Shown: positions 41,303 to 48,706 of the stretch, in pieces | Numbering within the stretch: the first letter of the stretch is position 1 | How the letters are laid out: each line of letters begins with the position of its first letter | Source of the DNA: Pseudomonadales bacterium | GTDB lineage: Bacteria; Pseudomonadota; Gammaproteobacteria; Pseudomonadales; Azotimanducaceae | NCBI GenBank assembly: GCA_022827905.1 | Contig: JAJEIQ010000057.1 | Span: 21,440-85,439, forward strand | Reading direction: 5' to 3' | DNA length: 64,000 nucleotides | Notes under the pieces: model-generated | What the model was told of the DNA's origin: nothing | Database searches by the model: none | Seen by the model: the letters and a program-made list of their open reading frames with translations, nothing else | Position numbers and translations under genes: made by a program

Positions 41303-42589
41303 ATGGTCCGACAGGTCAACACCCCAACGGAGAACCGCATCATCGCCGGCGGCGGCGCCTACGATCAGCGGCACTACGAAGATCATCCGGAACTCGGCAC
41401 CGGCCTGATCAGCTACGAACACGCCATTTCGCCCCGTAGTTTCGAGCTGGAACGGGAAGCCCTGTTCAGGCGTTCCTGGATCAACGTCGGCCACGAACTG
41501 GGCCTGCCCAAAGTCGGAAGCTATTTCACCCGTGAACTGGAGGTTTTGAACACTTCCATCATCTTGGTGCGAGGAAAAGACCGGAAAATCCGCGCTTTTC
41601 ACAACGTATGCCCGCACCGGGGCAACAAGCTGGTTTGGGAGGGCCACCCAGCACAAGAGACCTCGGGCCGGGCCATGGCGTTTTTCTGCAAGTACCACGG
41701 GCTCGGATACGCCCTGGACGGCAAGATGGAGGTGCTGCGGGATCCGGACAACTGGTTCGGCTCCCAAGGCTGCGACCTACACTTGGTGGAGGTGCCGGTC
41801 GAACTGTGGAACGGCTTCATTTTCGCGAACTTCCGCCCGGGCGGTCCAAGTGAGTCCCTGCGTGCGTACATGGGCGAGCACATCTGGTCGGCACTGGATG
41901 ACATCCCGGTCGAACTCTATACCGACCATGTCCGTGGGCTCGGCGAAATCGACAGCAACTGGAAGACTCTCCACGACGCGTTCTCAGAGGCATGGCACGG
42001 CTCGGTGCTGCACAGCCAAGCCATGGTGACCATGCGCAACATTACGTTCAGGGCACCACCGTCACGCTTCGACGGACCGCATCGCACGGCCATCAGTTGC
42101 GGCACGGTGCCTGAAGGCGCCTACACCTTCAACATCGAACGAATATCCCGGGCCTCCGTGACCGGCAGCCAGATAAGGCCCACCCGTGAAATCGAAGCCC
42201 CCAAGGCGGCCTTCGGGCCCGACCAGCAGGACTGGGTGGCGGTGACCTTCACGGTGTTCCCCAGTTTCCAGTTGCAGGTCTACGCGCCGGGCTGGATCAA
42301 CACTTACAACTACTGGCCCCTCGCCCATAACCGCATGCGCTTCGAGATCAACCAGTACTTCCAGCGGGCGCGCGACTTTTCGGAACTGTTCGCCCGCACG
42401 ACCGGCATCGCCCTAGTGCTGGACAACGTGCGGCAGGACCTTGGCCTGCTCGAAGCGACCCAGCGAGGGCTCGAGTCCCGCGTTTACGACACTTACCCGC
42501 TAATCGACGAAGAGCACAACATCCGGCATTTTCACAAGATGGTCGATGACCGGATCACGGCCTATCGGAACGAACTCGGAGAGGGGTAG
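41303..42589 (+). CDS. Rieske-type ring-hydroxylating oxygenase, alpha-subunit type, copy 2
   Basis: A 428-residue homologue of the preceding gene. Rieske ligands are in NVCPHRGNKLVWEG and FFCKYHGLGYALDG with the same 23-residue spacing; iron ligands are in SEAWHGSVLHSQ and VRQDLGLLEATQRG. The two proteins are related throughout (PRSFELEREALFRRSWINVG against PEFYELEREAVFRRSWLYAG) but clearly diverged, so this is not a recent duplication. ATG 41303 is chosen; an in-frame ATG at 41219 overlaps copy 1. The pair may form a hetero-oligomer or hydroxylate successive positions. Confidence 0.9.
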   Translation: MVRQVNTPTENRIIAGGGAYDQRHYEDHPELGTGLISYEHAISPRSFELEREALFRRSWINVGHELGLPKVGSYFTRELEVLNTSIILVRGKDRKIRAFHNVCPHRGNKLVWEGHPAQETSGRAMAFFCKYHGLGYALDGKMEVLRDPDNWFGSQGCDLHLVEVPVELWNGFIFANFRPGGPSESLRAYMGEHIWSALDDIPVELYTDHVRGLGEIDSNWKTLHDAFSEAWHGSVLHSQAMVTMRNITFRAPPSRFDGPHRTAISCGTVPEGAYTFNIERISRASVTGSQIRPTREIEAPKAAFGPDQQDWVAVTFTVFPSFQLQVYAPGWINTYNYWPLAHNRMRFEINQYFQRARDFSELFARTTGIALVLDNVRQDLGLLEATQRGLESRVYDTYPLIDEEHNIRHFHKMVDDRITAYRNELGEG

Positions 42590-42598
42590 AGGATCGCA

Positions 42599-43498
42599 AT
42601 GTCTGAAGGTCAGGCAAAAGCCGTACTGGAGCAGTTCAACGCACTCCAATCCGGGTGGAGCGAGGAAACCACGTTCGTCGACATGCGACGTGATCTCGAC
42701 TCGTTTTACGACTCCCTTGCGCAGGACATCGGCGCACAGACCGATGAGGTGACGGTGATGGGCGTATCCTGTGAATCGACGACGTTCGAGCCGGACGACA
42801 ACGGCCTCGTGATCGTCTATTTCCATGGCGGCGGCTACGTGGTGTCATCGCCGCAAACCCATCGGGACATTGCGGCGCACCTCGCCAAAGCAACCGGTGC
42901 CCGCGTGCTGAACATCGGCTACCGGCTGGCGCCCGAACACCTTTTTCCGGCCGCGCTGGAGGACGCGGAGGCCGTTTACCGTTCTCTTCTGGACGACGGC
43001 TGCCATCCCGGACGGATCGTTCTTGCCGGCGACTCGGCAGGCGGCGGCCTCGCGGCGGCCCTGCTGGTCAAGCTGCGCGATGCGGGGGCGGTGCTGCCCG
43101 CTGGGGCAGCTCTGCTTTGTCCTTGGGCCGACCTTGCCTGTGCGGGTGAGAGCTATGTCTCAAGGGCCGATCACAGCCCCGTGGGCAATAAGGAGATGGG
43201 CATCATGATGGGACAAATGTACCTCGGCCCGGACGGCGACCCCAGCCATCCCTACGCATCGCCCGTTCATGCCGAGCTACAGGGGCTGCCGCCGCTGTTG
43301 ATCCAGGCCTGTGAAAACGAAGTGTTCCTGGACGATGCGCGAACCCTTGCCCGCAATGCCCAACAGGCCGGAGTCAGGACGGAACTGCAGATTTGGCCCG
43401 GCCTGTTTCACACTTGGCAGATCTACGCCAGCGCGCTCGATGAGGCCCGGGCGGCCATCGACGATGTGGCGAATTTCGTGGCCTCGGTCGTCAACTGA
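42599..43498 (+). CDS. Alpha/beta hydrolase, hormone-sensitive-lipase type
   Basis: A 299-residue esterase of family IV. HGGGYVVSSP is the oxyanion motif; GDSAGGGLAAAL carries the nucleophile, LIQACENEVFLDDA the acid and GLFHTWQIY the His. GAGGATCGC precedes the ATG, 9 bases after the Rieske stop. It would hydrolyse an ester, possibly a lactone or acylated ring produced by neighbouring oxygenases. No signal peptide. Confidence 0.9.
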   Translation: MSEGQAKAVLEQFNALQSGWSEETTFVDMRRDLDSFYDSLAQDIGAQTDEVTVMGVSCESTTFEPDDNGLVIVYFHGGGYVVSSPQTHRDIAAHLAKATGARVLNIGYRLAPEHLFPAALEDAEAVYRSLLDDGCHPGRIVLAGDSAGGGLAAALLVKLRDAGAVLPAGAALLCPWADLACAGESYVSRADHSPVGNKEMGIMMGQMYLGPDGDPSHPYASPVHAELQGLPPLLIQACENEVFLDDARTLARNAQQAGVRTELQIWPGLFHTWQIYASALDEARAAIDDVANFVASVVN

Positions 43499-43503
43499 CG
43501 GCG

Positions 43504-44292
43504 CTACCGTTCCTTGCCGATGACCTTGCGCATCTCCTTCAAACCGTCCTTCACGGGTTCGCGGGCAAACGAAAGCGACTCAAGCGACAACCACTCTTCC
43601 AACAGCGGAGCGGCCGCGCGCAGGTTGTAGCTGAGCGCTCGCTTGGTCCAGCTCAGCATTCTGGGATCGCGCCGCGCGAGTTGGCGGGCATAATCGAGCG
43701 CCTCGTCCAACAGCACGCCGCCGTCCGCGACTATGCTGATTAACCCGATGCGCTCAGCCTCGGCGGCATCGAGCACACTGGATTTGAACAGGTGATACTT
43801 CGCCTTCGCCGAGCTGACCCCGCGCGCGGGCCACAGAAACGCATCGGGTGCCGGCAGGACGTTGATGTTGAGTTGGGAGGCCGTGAGCATCCTGGCCTCG
43901 CGCGCCATGAAAATGACGTCACACAAGAGCGCCAGACCCAAGCCACCGCCAAGCACATCGCCGTTGATGGCGGCGATCACCGGCTTTTGCAGGTCCATCA
44001 GCCGCCGTAGTGCCGAGGTGTATTGAACGCTTGAGTCGATGGACTGTTCCACGTCTTCACTGAACTTCCCGACCAGGTTGATATCGGCTCCCACCGAGAA
44101 CGCCTGCCCCGCACCAGTGACCACCACGACCCGCACATTCCTGTCATCCGCCAGTTGCAGCCAGAGCCGGTTGATCTCACCCAGCAGCCGCTCGTTGAGC
44201 GCATTGAGCTGTTCGGGGCGGTTCAGGGTTGCCTGTAGCACCCCATCGTCATGGCATTCGACCAGAATGTCTGCGTATGTGGAGTAGTCCAT
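43504..44292 (-). CDS. Enoyl-CoA hydratase/isomerase family protein
   Basis: A 262-residue crotonase: TLNRPEQLNALNERLL, AFSVGADINLVGKF, AAINGDVLGGGLGLALLCDVIFMA. The Glu usually following the oxyanion helix region is replaced by LNINVLPAPDAFLW, so hydratase, isomerase or hydrolase activity is open. ATG 44292 has GGGATTTTCG upstream; TTG 44307 is less likely. Divergent from P450 copy 1 across a 113-base region with operator site 5. It would act after the acyl-CoA synthetase. Confidence 0.87.
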   Translation of the reverse strand: MDYSTYADILVECHDDGVLQATLNRPEQLNALNERLLGEINRLWLQLADDRNVRVVVVTGAGQAFSVGADINLVGKFSEDVEQSIDSSVQYTSALRRLMDLQKPVIAAINGDVLGGGLGLALLCDVIFMAREARMLTASQLNINVLPAPDAFLWPARGVSSAKAKYHLFKSSVLDAAEAERIGLISIVADGGVLLDEALDYARQLARRDPRMLSWTKRALSYNLRAAAPLLEEWLSLESLSFAREPVKDGLKEMRKVIGKER

Positions 44293-44316
44293 CGAAAATC
44301 CCAGCAATCGCCTCGT

Positions 44317-44330
44317 TAGACATCTGTTGT
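44317..44330. promoter_or_regulatory. Candidate TetR operator, site 5 (TAGAC-ATCT-GTTGT)
   Basis: In the divergent region between the enoyl-CoA hydratase and P450 copy 1. Shares 12 of 14 positions with site 1 over the TTAGACATCTGTTG stretch. An adjoining GTTG-TTT-CAAC and an outer AGACAT/ATGTCT pair (to 44348) add further dyad symmetry. Confidence 0.45.
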
Positions 44331-44405
44331 TTCAACGATTGCATGTCTTGAGCGTGAGTGTCAATATGGATTGGCTTATGGAACGTCCGGCAAGGAGAGG
44401 CCGCC

Positions 44406-45629
44406 ATGACCATCGCCGACAGCTTTCAACCCGTGGGTGCGCCCTTTGATGAGGTGTATTCCCTGTATCGCCGGTCCCGGGACGAAGAGCCGGTCTTTTA
44501 CTCCAAGGACCTGCAGTGCTGGGTGGTTACCCGTTACGACGACATCATGGATCTGCTCAGAGATCCCGTCTTCACCAACGAGGGGACCCTCTCCGGCTTC
44601 AACTACGAACCTGAAACCGAGGCGATCCTGTCGAGTGGCATCAACTGGAATGCCACCTCTCACATCAACGGCGTGGAAGGTGCCGAGCACCAACGCTTCA
44701 AGAAAGTTCTCGTGCCCATACTGTCACCCGTTCGGCTGCGTGCCCAAGAGCCGACGGTCCGCGCCATCGCAGCCGAGTTGATCGAAGCGTTCAAAGACCG
44801 CGGGCATTGCGAGTTCATGAAGGAATTCGCCTATCTGCTGCCCATCTTGACCATGTTTCAGTTCATCGGCTTCAACAAGCAGGAAGACGACCTTGAACAG
44901 CTTGCTAAGTGGAGCGGCAGCACATTCGCCATGTGGCTCACACCCATGGAGCCTGCGGAGCAGAAGGCCTGCGCATTGCAGGCAGTAGCGTACCAACGCT
45001 ACATCCGCGACAAGCTGAACGAACGCAGGCGGAACCCGAGGGACGATCTGATGACCGAAATGGTCTTGGCGATGGATCGCGGCGAGATCGACCTGAGCGA
45101 AGACGAATTGGTGTTGATGTATATCTTCACCTTCATCGGCGCCGGGCACGAAACCACCATGGCGCAGTTGGGAAACACGTTCTATCAGTTGCTGCTTGAG
45201 CGTGGGCGTTGGCAGGCACTGCTGGACGACCCGCACATGGTTGACGACGTGGTGGAGGAGACCATCCGCTACGACGGTTCGGTGGTCGCTTGGTACCGCC
45301 GTGTCGCCGAGGACACCGAGTTCCGCGGCTTTACCATGAAAAAGGGGGAGTTCGTCGTCATGATGTTCGGATCGGGCAATCATGACGAATGTAAGTTTGA
45401 CACGCCCGAAACCTACTGCCCGGTCCGGTCGAATCGGGAACGGCCGCTGACCTTCAGCCGCGGGCGGCACTTCTGCCTTGGGGCGCCCTTGGCCCGGCTC
45501 GAAGTACGGGTCGCGCTTGAGGAGTTTGCGGCGCGGCTGCCCGGCGTTCGCCTGGCGCCGGGTCAGTCAATCGACATGGCGCCCTCCGTGGCGACAAGGG
45601 CGATCGAGCGGCTCGAACTGCAGTGGTGA
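44406..45629 (+). CDS. Cytochrome P450, copy 1
   Basis: A 407-residue soluble bacterial P450. The I-helix oxygen motif is FIGAGHETTMAQ, the K-helix is EETIR, and the haem-binding Cys is in FSRGRHFCLGAPLARLE. No membrane anchor. AAGGAGAGG lies just before ATG 44406, so the 16 extra codons from 44358 are not used. It needs a ferredoxin such as that at 24692 or 45681. Hydroxylation of a terpenoid or steroid is plausible from context only. It converges with the ferredoxin at 45681. Confidence 0.93.
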   Translation: MTIADSFQPVGAPFDEVYSLYRRSRDEEPVFYSKDLQCWVVTRYDDIMDLLRDPVFTNEGTLSGFNYEPETEAILSSGINWNATSHINGVEGAEHQRFKKVLVPILSPVRLRAQEPTVRAIAAELIEAFKDRGHCEFMKEFAYLLPILTMFQFIGFNKQEDDLEQLAKWSGSTFAMWLTPMEPAEQKACALQAVAYQRYIRDKLNERRRNPRDDLMTEMVLAMDRGEIDLSEDELVLMYIFTFIGAGHETTMAQLGNTFYQLLLERGRWQALLDDPHMVDDVVEETIRYDGSVVAWYRRVAEDTEFRGFTMKKGEFVVMMFGSGNHDECKFDTPETYCPVRSNRERPLTFSRGRHFCLGAPLARLEVRVALEEFAARLPGVRLAPGQSIDMAPSVATRAIERLELQW

Positions 45630-45680
45630 CCGGCGTGCCCACACTCAACGCAGGCGACTTTCTCCCTCTCATGGGGTTCC

Positions 45681-45953
45681 CTAGGGGAGCTTGACCTCGC
45701 ACCCGTCCGTAACGGGAACGCTCTGGCAGGCCAGGATCAGCCCACTGTCCAAATCCTCCTTGGACAGCGCTTCGTTTCTGCGCATGGCGACCTGCCCCTT
45801 GTGCAGGAGACAGGTGCAAGTGCCGCATTTGCCCTGCACACAATTGGTGTTGATCAGGATGTTGGCGCGACGCGCGGTCTGGAGAATGGTTTCCCCGTCA
45901 TGGTGCGCCACCCGCCGCGCACTGAAACCCTGCCGAAAGACTACCGTCCACAT
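45681..45953 (-). CDS. [2Fe-2S] ferredoxin, plant type
   Basis: A 90-residue ferredoxin. The cluster ligands are in NCVQGKCGTCTC (C-x4... pattern C-x5-C-x2-C) and LILACQS. EDLDSGLILACQ matches plant-type or oxygenase-reductase ferredoxin domains. It follows P450 copy 2 by 70 bases on the same strand and is its likely redox partner. No flavin domain is attached, so an external reductase is required. Confidence 0.9.
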   Translation of the reverse strand: MWTVVFRQGFSARRVAHHDGETILQTARRANILINTNCVQGKCGTCTCLLHKGQVAMRRNEALSKEDLDSGLILACQSVPVTDGCEVKLP

Positions 45954-46023
45954 CCGCCATCCTCCCTGTCCGGCTGCCGCCCTCTCGGAAGCTCTCCGCG
46001 GTCCGGCTGTCGCGCAAGCGCCG

Positions 46024-47289
46024 CTAGGTCGTGCGGCGCACGAAGGTGACCGGCAGCGAGCGCGGGCCTCGGAACACGAACGTGCCCCAGATGTCCAGTT
46101 CCTCTTCCGGAACAGTCAAGCGGAGATCATCCATGCGGTTGACGATCTCACGGAAGGCGCACTTCATTTCCATGCGCGCCAGCATGGCCCCCAGGCACCG
46201 GTGCACGCCGGAGCCGAAGGTCAGATGCTGGCCAACGTTGGCGCGTTCGAGATCGAATTCGTCCGCGTTTTCGAACGTTGCCGCATCCCGGTTGGCCGAT
46301 GCCCAGCACAGATAAATGAAACTGCCCCGGGGAATCCTGGTGCCGCCGATTTCACAGTCCGCCACGGCGACCCGGGGCAACTGCGGAACCGGCGGCTGGA
46401 TGCGCAGCGTTTCCTCCACAAACCGCCTCAGCGCCCAATCCTGGTCATCCGCAGTCCGAAGCCTGTCCATCAGGCTGGGGTTCTGGGCCAAAATCAGGCT
46501 CCCCCAGGAAATTCCGTTCCTAGTGGTTTCGTTGCCGGCCGCGAGCAGGGCAACGCCGCAGGACAGCAGTTCGGTCTCGCTGAGGCTGGGGTTCTCTTCG
46601 TCGTCGATCTGCGCATGCACCAGATCGGAAAGCATGTCGTCCTTCCGGTTGCGGCGGCGCTCCTCGAACTGTTGGTGCAGGAACCGGTGCATCTCCATCA
46701 TGTCCCGCGCGTAGCGGTAGGCGTCCTGCTTGGAGATGCCCCGGCCGATGGGCGCAACCGAGGCGTCCGACCAGCGCTCCACATCGTCTCGGCGCGTCCG
46801 CGGCACGCCGAGCAAGTCGGAAATGACGTAGATGGCGATGGGAATGGAGAACGCCCTGACCAAGTCCACCTTACCCCGGTCGATGAAGGCAGCCATCAAG
46901 TCGCGGACGATCACCGTGATGTCCTCCTCAATTGCCGAGACGCGGTGGGCACCGAACGCTTGATTAACCAAGCCGCGGCGGCGGGCATGCAGGGGTGGGT
47001 CCACGTTGAAGTTGTCTCCCGCCCGATGCGGTCCAAAGCCCTCGCGGCGCATCATCTCGTCAATCTCGTCTTGCCAAGGCGGGCGGCCCGCGCTGTCGAG
47101 CCCCAAGCCGTTCGACAACACGTCGGTCATGCGCGCAGCCTGCTTGATGTCGTCGTGGCGCGTCACCAGCCAAGCACCCGCGCGCTCATCGAAATGCACC
47201 GGCTCCTCCTTGCGCATGCGCTCGTAATACTCAAAGGGAAGGCGGACGGTATCAGGGTCAGTGAGCGACAGCTGTGAGAGTGTTTGCAT
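46024..47289 (-). CDS. Cytochrome P450, copy 2
   Basis: A 421-residue soluble P450. I-helix ALLAAGNETTRNGIS, K-helix EETLRIQPP, haem ligand in FGSGVHRCLGAMLARMEMK. FNVDPPLHARRRGLVNQAF is a typical C-helix block. The ATG at 47289 (MQTLSQLSLTDPD) suits the family; an upstream ATG at 47340 lacks a ribosome site and would run into the operator region. Divergent from the TetR gene, transcribed with the ferredoxin. Only distantly related to copy 1. Confidence 0.93.
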   Translation of the reverse strand: MQTLSQLSLTDPDTVRLPFEYYERMRKEEPVHFDERAGAWLVTRHDDIKQAARMTDVLSNGLGLDSAGRPPWQDEIDEMMRREGFGPHRAGDNFNVDPPLHARRRGLVNQAFGAHRVSAIEEDITVIVRDLMAAFIDRGKVDLVRAFSIPIAIYVISDLLGVPRTRRDDVERWSDASVAPIGRGISKQDAYRYARDMMEMHRFLHQQFEERRRNRKDDMLSDLVHAQIDDEENPSLSETELLSCGVALLAAGNETTRNGISWGSLILAQNPSLMDRLRTADDQDWALRRFVEETLRIQPPVPQLPRVAVADCEIGGTRIPRGSFIYLCWASANRDAATFENADEFDLERANVGQHLTFGSGVHRCLGAMLARMEMKCAFREIVNRMDDLRLTVPEEELDIWGTFVFRGPRSLPVTFVRRTT

Positions 47290-47344
47290 GATTTGCTCGC
47301 GACTGGTGACAACTTGCTGCTTAGGCAGAGTAGCGTACATTAAC

Positions 47345-47358
47345 TAGACATAAGGTGT
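47345..47358. promoter_or_regulatory. Candidate TetR operator, site 6, in the TetR / P450 divergent promoter
   Basis: TAGAC-ATAA-GGTGT, the weakest right half of the six. It is nested in a larger dyad at 47342-47364: AACTA-N-ACA on the left and TGT-N-TAGTT on the right. Position between tetR (47403) and P450 copy 2 is the classical place for a TetR autoregulatory operator. Confidence 0.5.
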
Positions 47359-47402
47359 ATAGTTCAACACAATTCACTTGTAGCTGGGAGAGCAATTGAA
47401 AC

Positions 47403-47996
47403 ATGGCCGAAAAGCGTTCCTCTCTGCGAACCCAACAGCGCGAATTCACCCGAGCCCGATTTATCGATGCGGGCCTGGAAGTTTTCGCGGAGGTGGGTTT
47501 TCACAACGCCACCATCGACATGATCACCGAGCGCGCCGGGGCAAACCGGTCAACGTTCTACCTGCATTTCAAGGACAAGACCAGCCTCATGCTGGCGGCC
47601 CACGAACGGGTGGGGCCGGAACGAAAAGCGACCATCGGGATGATCAATGCGATGGTCGATCCCGATCGCAAGGAGTTCCGCGCCTGGATAGGCCGCCTTG
47701 CCCAGGACTGGGAGAAGGACCGTCGGCTTTACGAAGCGGTCATGCAGGCGCAACTGACCGAACCGAGCATCGCGAAGAAAAACTACGAAGTCGTCTGCGA
47801 CGAGTTGAGCGGCTACCTGTCCCGATTCAAGGGCAAGCAGCGCGAAGCGGCCGAGTACAGGGTGATGATGTTTCTAATGCAGTTCGAGATGTACTTCTAC
47901 ACCACCATCTGCGAGAGCGGGGAGGAACCCTCGCCCAAGGCACTGGAAGCGCTGGCGGAGTTAGGCTTGTACGCCCTCTTCAACAAGACCGGATGA
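47403..47996 (+). CDS. TetR-family transcriptional regulator
   Basis: A 197-residue TetR protein. The N-terminal HTH reads ARFIDAGLEVFAEVGFHNATIDMITERAG then NRSTFYLHFKDKTSLMLA; the C-terminal helical ligand domain is less conserved. It probably represses its own promoter and the divergent P450-ferredoxin unit, released by a pathway intermediate or its CoA ester. GGGAGAG precedes the ATG. It is the only dedicated regulator in the 23-50 kb island, so it is the best candidate for the island-wide palindrome. Confidence 0.92.
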   Translation: MAEKRSSLRTQQREFTRARFIDAGLEVFAEVGFHNATIDMITERAGANRSTFYLHFKDKTSLMLAAHERVGPERKATIGMINAMVDPDRKEFRAWIGRLAQDWEKDRRLYEAVMQAQLTEPSIAKKNYEVVCDELSGYLSRFKGKQREAAEYRVMMFLMQFEMYFYTTICESGEEPSPKALEALAELGLYALFNKTG

Positions 47997-48030
47997 CTAG
48001 GCCACACCGGCGATCACCGGGGGATTCACG

Positions 48031-48204
48031 CTGACCAAATACGACAAATATCCTGTGCACCAGGCGGTGCGGCCCTTCAGCGAGCTTCCATCGACCGACC
48101 CGCGCTGGAATGACGGCTACTGCTTTGCAGTCTTCAACCCGGGGCAGAAAATAAAGCTGTACGGAGAGGACGTCGCCATGCGCAGCGGTACATTCGAGAC
48201 CTGA
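48031..48204 (+). pseudogene. Truncated N-terminal fragment of a hypothetical catabolic-cluster protein
   Basis: A 57-codon stretch without ATG/GTG/TTG start, reading LTKYDKYPVHQAVRPFSELP then STDPRWNDGYCFAVFNPG before a stop. The YPVHQ, PFS.(I/L)PSTD and W(N/D)(D/E)GY.F.VF pattern resembles the first ~45 residues of hypothetical proteins I recall from steroid and terpenoid gene clusters, which continue for several hundred residues. A GGGGGA lies before CTG 48031, so a CTG-initiated short peptide cannot be excluded. Confidence 0.5.
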
Positions 48205-48213
48205 GAGGCGCCA

Positions 48214-48663
48214 ATGATCACCGGAATCTACCACGTCAACGTCAATTGCACCGACATCGAGCGCTCGCGGGCGTTCTACGAGTTGCTGGGTTTCCGCGTC
48301 GTCGCCGAGTTTGAAGAAGAAGACAAAGCGAGTCTCAACAAGGGCTTGGGGATACCGTCTTCGCATACTCAAGCCCTGTTTCTGAAGGCCGGCAAGGGCA
48401 GGGACGCGACCCTCATCGACCTGGTGCAATGGTTGCGCCCGGCAAGTCCGCCGAAGGACGGAAACGACATTGCCGCCCTGGGCGTGCCGCGCATCGCGCT
48501 GAAAGCCGAGAACCTGCTGCAGCTTTACGAAAGTCTGAAAGCCAAGGGGGTCGAGTTTGTCTCGGAGCCCCAGCAACTGGCCTTTCCGGAGTTCGGTACG
48601 CAACCCCTGTTCTGCGTTTGCCTAGACCCGGACGGCCTCCTGATTGAACTGGTCGAAGTCTAA
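48214..48663 (+). CDS. VOC/glyoxalase-fold protein
   Basis: A 149-residue vicinal-oxygen-chelate protein: GIYHVNVNCTDIERSRAFYELLGFRV and, in the second repeat, GVPRIALKAENLLQLYESLKAKGVEF then CVCLDPDGLLIELVEV. Metal ligands would be His8 of YHVNV and Glu of LIELVEV. Members include lyases, epimerases and extradiol dioxygenases; the short length favours a lyase or isomerase. GAGAGGCGCC precedes the ATG. Same strand as tetR, after the truncated fragment. Confidence 0.85.
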   Translation: MITGIYHVNVNCTDIERSRAFYELLGFRVVAEFEEEDKASLNKGLGIPSSHTQALFLKAGKGRDATLIDLVQWLRPASPPKDGNDIAALGVPRIALKAENLLQLYESLKAKGVEFVSEPQQLAFPEFGTQPLFCVCLDPDGLLIELVEV

Positions 48664-48706
48664 GCCGGTTTCACCGAACCGCACGCGCCGAATCCGGGCT
48701 GTCGGG

